DNA from: Virgibacillus ndiopensis
GTDB taxonomy: Bacteria; Bacillota; Bacilli; Bacillales; Amphibacillaceae
Length of the DNA: 64,000 bases
Assembly (NCBI RefSeq): GCF_900187325.1
Contig: NZ_FZMZ01000006.1
Coordinates: 1,178,001-1,242,000 of the forward strand
Reading direction: 5' to 3'
The position numbers were made by a program, and so were the translations under genes. Positions 60,048 through 64,000 of the stretch are shown in pieces (positions within the stretch are counted from its first letter, which is position 1; each line of letters starts with the position of its first letter). The notes below the pieces were generated by a model. It saw only the letters and a program-made list of their open reading frames with translations. It did not search any database and was not told where the DNA came from.

Positions 60048-62033
60048 GTGGAAAAACAGTTCGAACTAGTGGCACAATATGAGCCACGTGGAGACCAACC
60101 GAAAGCAATTAATGAATTAGTTGAAAAGGTTTTAGCAGGTCAGCAGCATCAAACGTTACTAGGAGCAACGGGTACAGGTAAGACATTTACTGTTTCAAAC
60201 GTTGTTACGGAAATTAATCGACCTACATTGGTAATTGCGCACAACAAAACATTGGCAGGTCAATTGTACAGCGAGTTTAAAGAATACTTTCCGAACAATG
60301 CTGTTGAATATTTCGTTAGCTATTATGATTATTATCAACCAGAGGCCTATGTGCCATCGACAGATACATTTATTGAAAAAGATGCAAGTATAAACGATGA
60401 GATTGATAAGTTACGACATTCTGCTACCTCAGCATTATTTGAACGAAATGATGTGCTGATTGTTGCTAGTGTTTCGTGTATTTATGGTTTGGGTTCACCA
60501 GAGGATTATAGCAGTCAGGTTCTTTCATTACGTATGGGGATGGAAAAGGATCGTGATCAATTATTGCGTGATTTAGTAGATATCCAATATGCGAGAAATG
60601 ACATAAATTTTCAACGTGGTACTTTCCGTGTTCGTGGAGATTCAGTTGAAGTAATTCCAGCATCACGCGAAGAACATTGTTTACGATTCGAATTTTTTGG
60701 TGATGAAATAGACCGTATCCGGGAGGTAGATGCTTTAACAGGGGAAATTATTGGAGATCGTGAGCACGTAGCTATTTTCCCGGCATCCCACTTTGTAACT
60801 CGTGAGGAGAAACTGAAGCTTGCAATTACAAATATAAAAAAAGAACTAGAGGAACGCTTGAAGGAATTACGTTCAGAGAACAAATTACTAGAGGCTCAAA
60901 GGATCGAGCAACGTACGAATTATGACATTGAAATGATGCAAGAAATGGGATTTTGTTCTGGAATTGAAAATTATTCGAGACATTTGACATTTCGTGAACC
61001 AGGATCGACACCATATACATTGCTGGATTATTTTCCAGAAGACTTCCTTGTGGTAATAGATGAGTCACATGTTACCTTACCCCAAATCAGGGGAATGTAT
61101 AATGGAGACCAAGCAAGAAAACAAGTATTAGTTGATCATGGTTTCCGTTTGCCATCAGCACTTGATAATCGACCATTAAAGTTTGAGGAGTTTGAGAAAC
61201 AAACAAATCAGCTTATTTATGTTTCTGCTACTCCTGGACCATATGAGTTGGAGCACTCACCTGAAATGACAGAGCAAATTATTCGGCCAACTGGATTGTT
61301 GGATCCAAAAATTGAAGTACGACCAATTGATGGTCAAATTGATAATTTAATTGGTGAGATAAATAAGCGTTCTGAGCGTAACGAGCGCGTGCTTGTGACA
61401 ACATTAACGAAGAAAATGTCAGAGGATTTAACGGATTATTTGAAAGAGATTGGTATTAAGGTTGCTTATTTACATTCAGAAATTAAAACACTTGAACGTA
61501 TTGAAGTTATTCGAGATTTACGAGTTGGAAAATATGATGTTCTAATTGGAATTAATTTATTACGTGAAGGACTTGATATTCCAGAAGTTTCACTCGTAGC
61601 TATTTTGGATGCTGATAAGGAAGGATTTTTACGTTCGGAACGTTCACTTATTCAAACGATGGGGCGTGCAGCCCGCAATGAAAACGGTGAAGTTATTATG
61701 TATGCTGATAGAATAACCGATTCGATGCAAGTGGCAATGGATGAAACGAATCGGCGCCGTGAAAAACAAATGGCATATAACGAAAAACATAACATTACAC
61801 CGACAACGATTAAAAAGAATGTTCGGGATGTTATCAAGGCAACAGTTGCAGCCGAAGATCAGGAATCATACGATGATGATAAAACAACAAGCCTAGCAAA
61901 ACTACCGAAGAAAGAAAAAGTAAAAGTAATCGAAAACATGGAAAAAGAAATGAAGGAAGCTGCAAAAGCGCTTGATTTCGAAAAAGCTGCAGAGCTTCGA
62001 GATATTGTAATGGAATTAAAATTGGAAGTATAA
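60048..62033 (+). CDS. uvrB: excinuclease ABC subunit B
   Basis: A 661-aa damage-verification helicase of nucleotide excision repair. Walker A is [12 protein letters not shown] near 37-48, the beta-hairpin region [19 protein letters not shown] near 90, and the DEAD-type VVIDESHVT near 336. The C-terminal UVR domain for UvrC contact ([20 protein letters not shown]) ends the protein. GTG at 60048 is the start, eight bases after CGGAGG. uvrA follows 36 bp later and a LexA box lies upstream. Confidence 0.97.
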   Translation: MEKQFELVAQYEPRGDQPKAINELVEKVLAGQQHQTLLGATGTGKTFTVSNVVTEINRPTLVIAHNKTLAGQLYSEFKEYFPNNAVEYFVSYYDYYQPEAYVPSTDTFIEKDASINDEIDKLRHSATSALFERNDVLIVASVSCIYGLGSPEDYSSQVLSLRMGMEKDRDQLLRDLVDIQYARNDINFQRGTFRVRGDSVEVIPASREEHCLRFEFFGDEIDRIREVDALTGEIIGDREHVAIFPASHFVTREEKLKLAITNIKKELEERLKELRSENKLLEAQRIEQRTNYDIEMMQEMGFCSGIENYSRHLTFREPGSTPYTLLDYFPEDFLVVIDESHVTLPQIRGMYNGDQARKQVLVDHGFRLPSALDNRPLKFEEFEKQTNQLIYVSATPGPYELEHSPEMTEQIIRPTGLLDPKIEVRPIDGQIDNLIGEINKRSERNERVLVTTLTKKMSEDLTDYLKEIGIKVAYLHSEIKTLERIEVIRDLRVGKYDVLIGINLLREGLDIPEVSLVAILDADKEGFLRSERSLIQTMGRAARNENGEVIMYADRITDSMQVAMDETNRRREKQMAYNEKHNITPTTIKKNVRDVIKATVAAEDQESYDDDKTTSLAKLPKKEKVKVIENMEKEMKEAAKALDFEKAAELRDIVMELKLEV

Positions 62034-62069
62034 CTATTCAATGTTTAATAGTGGAAGGATGACCGTTTT

Positions 62070-64000
62070 ATGCCTAGTAAATCAATACAAATTAAAGGTG
62101 CTAGAGCACATAATTTAAAAAATATCGATATCACGATCCCCAAAAATAAACTTGTAGTCTTAACGGGTTTGTCTGGGTCAGGGAAATCGTCACTTGCTTT
62201 TGATACCATTTATGCAGAGGGACAGCGTCGTTACGTCGAGTCCCTTTCTGCCTATGCCAGGCAGTTTTTAGGTCAAATGGATAAGCCGGATGTTGATATG
62301 ATCGAAGGTTTATCACCTGCGATATCAATTGATCAGAAAACAACAAGTAAAAACCCAAGGTCAACTGTCGGAACAGTGACAGAAATCTATGACTATTTGC
62401 GCCTTCTTTTTGCACGCATTGGTCGTCCAACATGTCCAAATCATGGGGTTGAAATTAGCTCACAAACGGTGCAACAAATGGTTGATAGAATTTTAGAATA
62501 CCCAGAGCGAACGAAATTACAAATTCTGTCTCCAGTAGTTTCCGGACGAAAAGGTGAGCATGTAAAGACATTTGAAAAATTAAAGCAGGAAGGTTACGTT
62601 CGAATTCGAGTTGATAAAGAAATGCGTGAGGTAACGGAAGAGATCAAGCTTGAAAAAAATAAAAAACATTCAATCGAAGTTGTTGTGGACCGGATTGTTG
62701 TAAAGGAAGGAATTTCAGGACGACTAAGTGATTCAATTGAAACAGCTCTGAACCTTGGAGATGGAAACATAATTGTCGATGTAATTGGAGAAGAGGAACT
62801 TAAGTTTAGTGAAAACCATGCATGTCCAATTTGTGGATTCTCAATCAGTGAATTAGAGCCACGTTTATTTTCATTTAATAGTCCATTCGGTGCCTGCCCA
62901 ACATGTGATGGATTAGGGACTAAATTGGAGGTTGATCTTGATTTAGTCATACCCGATTGGGATAAAACACTAAATGAACATGCTATTGCAGCATGGGAAC
63001 CGGTTAGTTCTCAATACTATCCACAGCTGCTTAAAAGTGTTTGTGCCCATTATGGGATAGATATGGATACACCAGTTAAGAAATTAACGAAAGAACAAAT
63101 GGACAAAATTTTACATGGAAGTGGAAAAGAAAAAATTCATTTTCATTACGTGAATGATTTCGGTAATGTTCGAGACAATCAGATTATGTTTGAAGGTGTA
63201 ATTAATAATATAGCGCGACGATTCAGGGAAACATCTTCTGATTTCATTAGGGAACAGTTAGAAAAATATATGGCCCAGAAAAATTGTCCTTCATGTGATG
63301 GGTACAGGTTGAAAGAAGAGGCACTTGCCGTTCTAATTAATAGCATGCATATAAGTCAGATAACAGATTATTCCATTACAGAGGCAACTGAATTTTTTGG
63401 CAATCTCGAACTAACTGAAAAAGAGGAAAAGATTGCGAAGATGATTTTGAAGGAAATTAATAATCGTCTTGAATTCTTAAATAATGTTGGCCTTGATTAT
63501 TTAACATTGTCTCGAGCTGCTGGAACACTTTCTGGTGGAGAAGCACAAAGAATTCGTCTAGCAACGCAAATTGGATCCGCATTAACGGGAGTACTATATG
63601 TATTGGATGAACCATCAATTGGTTTGCATCAACGAGATAATGATCGCTTAATTAGCACTTTACAACGAATGAGGGATTTAGATAACACGTTAATCGTAGT
63701 GGAGCATGATGAAGACACGATGCTTGCATCGGATTGGTTGATCGATATTGGACCAGGTGCAGGTGAACATGGTGGGGAAATTGTTGCAAGCGGAACACCA
63801 GAAAAGGTTATGAAAAACAAAAAGTCATTGACTGGACAATATTTATCAGGTCAAAAATATATTCCACTTCCAACAAAACGGCGTAAAGCAACAAAAAGTA
63901 AAATTGAGGTTGTTGGAGCAGAAGAGAACAATCTAAAAAATGTAACCGCCAAATTTCCAATTGGTTTAATGACAGTAGTTACAGGTGTATCAGGGTCAGG
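62070..64000 (+). CDS. uvrA: excinuclease ABC subunit A (3' end cut by window edge)
   Basis: The damage-sensing ATPase of nucleotide excision repair; 643 codons of about 955 are present. Seen: first Walker A GLSGSGKSS near 31, the first zinc module, UvrB-binding and DNA-binding regions, CPICGFSISELEPRLFSFN with its zinc Cys pair, and the ABC signature TLSGGEAQRIRLATQ near 485. Walker B YVLDEPSIGLHQRDN lies near 511. The window ends inside the second Walker A (GVSGSG). A GGAAGGATGA site precedes the ATG. It is co-transcribed with uvrB under LexA. Confidence 0.97.
   Translation, partial: MPSKSIQIKGARAHNLKNIDITIPKNKLVVLTGLSGSGKSSLAFDTIYAEGQRRYVESLSAYARQFLGQMDKPDVDMIEGLSPAISIDQKTTSKNPRSTVGTVTEIYDYLRLLFARIGRPTCPNHGVEISSQTVQQMVDRILEYPERTKLQILSPVVSGRKGEHVKTFEKLKQEGYVRIRVDKEMREVTEEIKLEKNKKHSIEVVVDRIVVKEGISGRLSDSIETALNLGDGNIIVDVIGEEELKFSENHACPICGFSISELEPRLFSFNSPFGACPTCDGLGTKLEVDLDLVIPDWDKTLNEHAIAAWEPVSSQYYPQLLKSVCAHYGIDMDTPVKKLTKEQMDKILHGSGKEKIHFHYVNDFGNVRDNQIMFEGVINNIARRFRETSSDFIREQLEKYMAQKNCPSCDGYRLKEEALAVLINSMHISQITDYSITEATEFFGNLELTEKEEKIAKMILKEINNRLEFLNNVGLDYLTLSRAAGTLSGGEAQRIRLATQIGSALTGVLYVLDEPSIGLHQRDNDRLISTLQRMRDLDNTLIVVEHDEDTMLASDWLIDIGPGAGEHGGEIVASGTPEKVMKNKKSLTGQYLSGQKYIPLPTKRRKATKSKIEVVGAEENNLKNVTAKFPIGLMTVVTGVSGS

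Overview
The window is low-GC Gram-positive chromosome. Gene content and order match the Bacillus subtilis region degS-degU-comF-flg-csrA-secA-prfB-ftsEX-ctpB-minJ-uvrBA closely enough to place it in the Bacillaceae. The AT-rich composition, many TTG/GTG starts and Na+-dependent carriers suggest the Oceanobacillus/Virgibacillus/Gracilibacillus side of the family, but genus is inference. There are no rRNA or tRNA genes, no complete insertion sequence, no prophage and no CRISPR array.

Layout. 1-5490: a chemotaxis receptor (cut by the left edge), a 21-bp repeat array, two MFS exporters and a small membrane protein. 5490-13950: a DASS dicarboxylate carrier, then a pyroglutamate-use block (pxpB, pxpA, a second 21-bp array, pxpC, a nucleotidyltransferase, pcp), then DUF1648, MFS and HAD genes. 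13950-19040: ydjO, a structured inverted-repeat element, a cre-controlled aldehyde dehydrogenase with its DUF779 partner, a P-loop protein and two tandem IDEAL-domain paralogues. 19040-26840: a third array, a split chromate transporter (chrA1/chrA2), a lipoprotein PBP3, an orphan class D sortase, a c-di-GMP-I riboswitch leading into sinI-sinR, an ECF sigma/anti-sigma pair and a VanZ-like protein. 26840-31300: GlcNAc use (PTS IICBA, nagA, nagB). 31300-45200: yvyE, degS-degU, degV, comFA-comFC, and a flagellar late block (yvyF, flgM, flgN, flgK, flgL, DUF6470, fliW, csrA, flaG, fliS, fliT), then hpf. 45200-64000: secA, prfB (programmed frameshift), cccB, ftsE-ftsX, an M23 murein hydrolase, ctpB, minJ, nirK, a ykoP/ykoQ/ykoN-like set, uvrB and uvrA (cut by the right edge).

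How it fits together. The window is rich in motile-versus-sessile control: a SigD-type receptor promoter, DegSU, FlgM, FliW/CsrA and SinI/SinR. A c-di-GMP riboswitch sits directly upstream of sinI, which would connect the second messenger to the SinR biofilm switch. Pcp would release pyroglutamate from peptides and PxpABC would open it to glutamate. CccB is a plausible electron donor to the lipoprotein copper nitrite reductase, whose promoter region carries an FNR-type box. FtsEX lies next to a coiled-coil M23 hydrolase that it probably activates.

Most unusual features. (1) Three intergenic arrays of short degenerate units repeat every 20-21 bp, two with a GCGCAATAA-type core and one with an ATACGATCC core. 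(2) The c-di-GMP-I riboswitch on sinI-sinR. (3) The flagellar block lacks hag and fliD at their usual positions. (4) A 17-bp inverted repeat encloses two terminator-like hairpins after ydjO. All functions are inferred from sequence reading alone; no database search was run.
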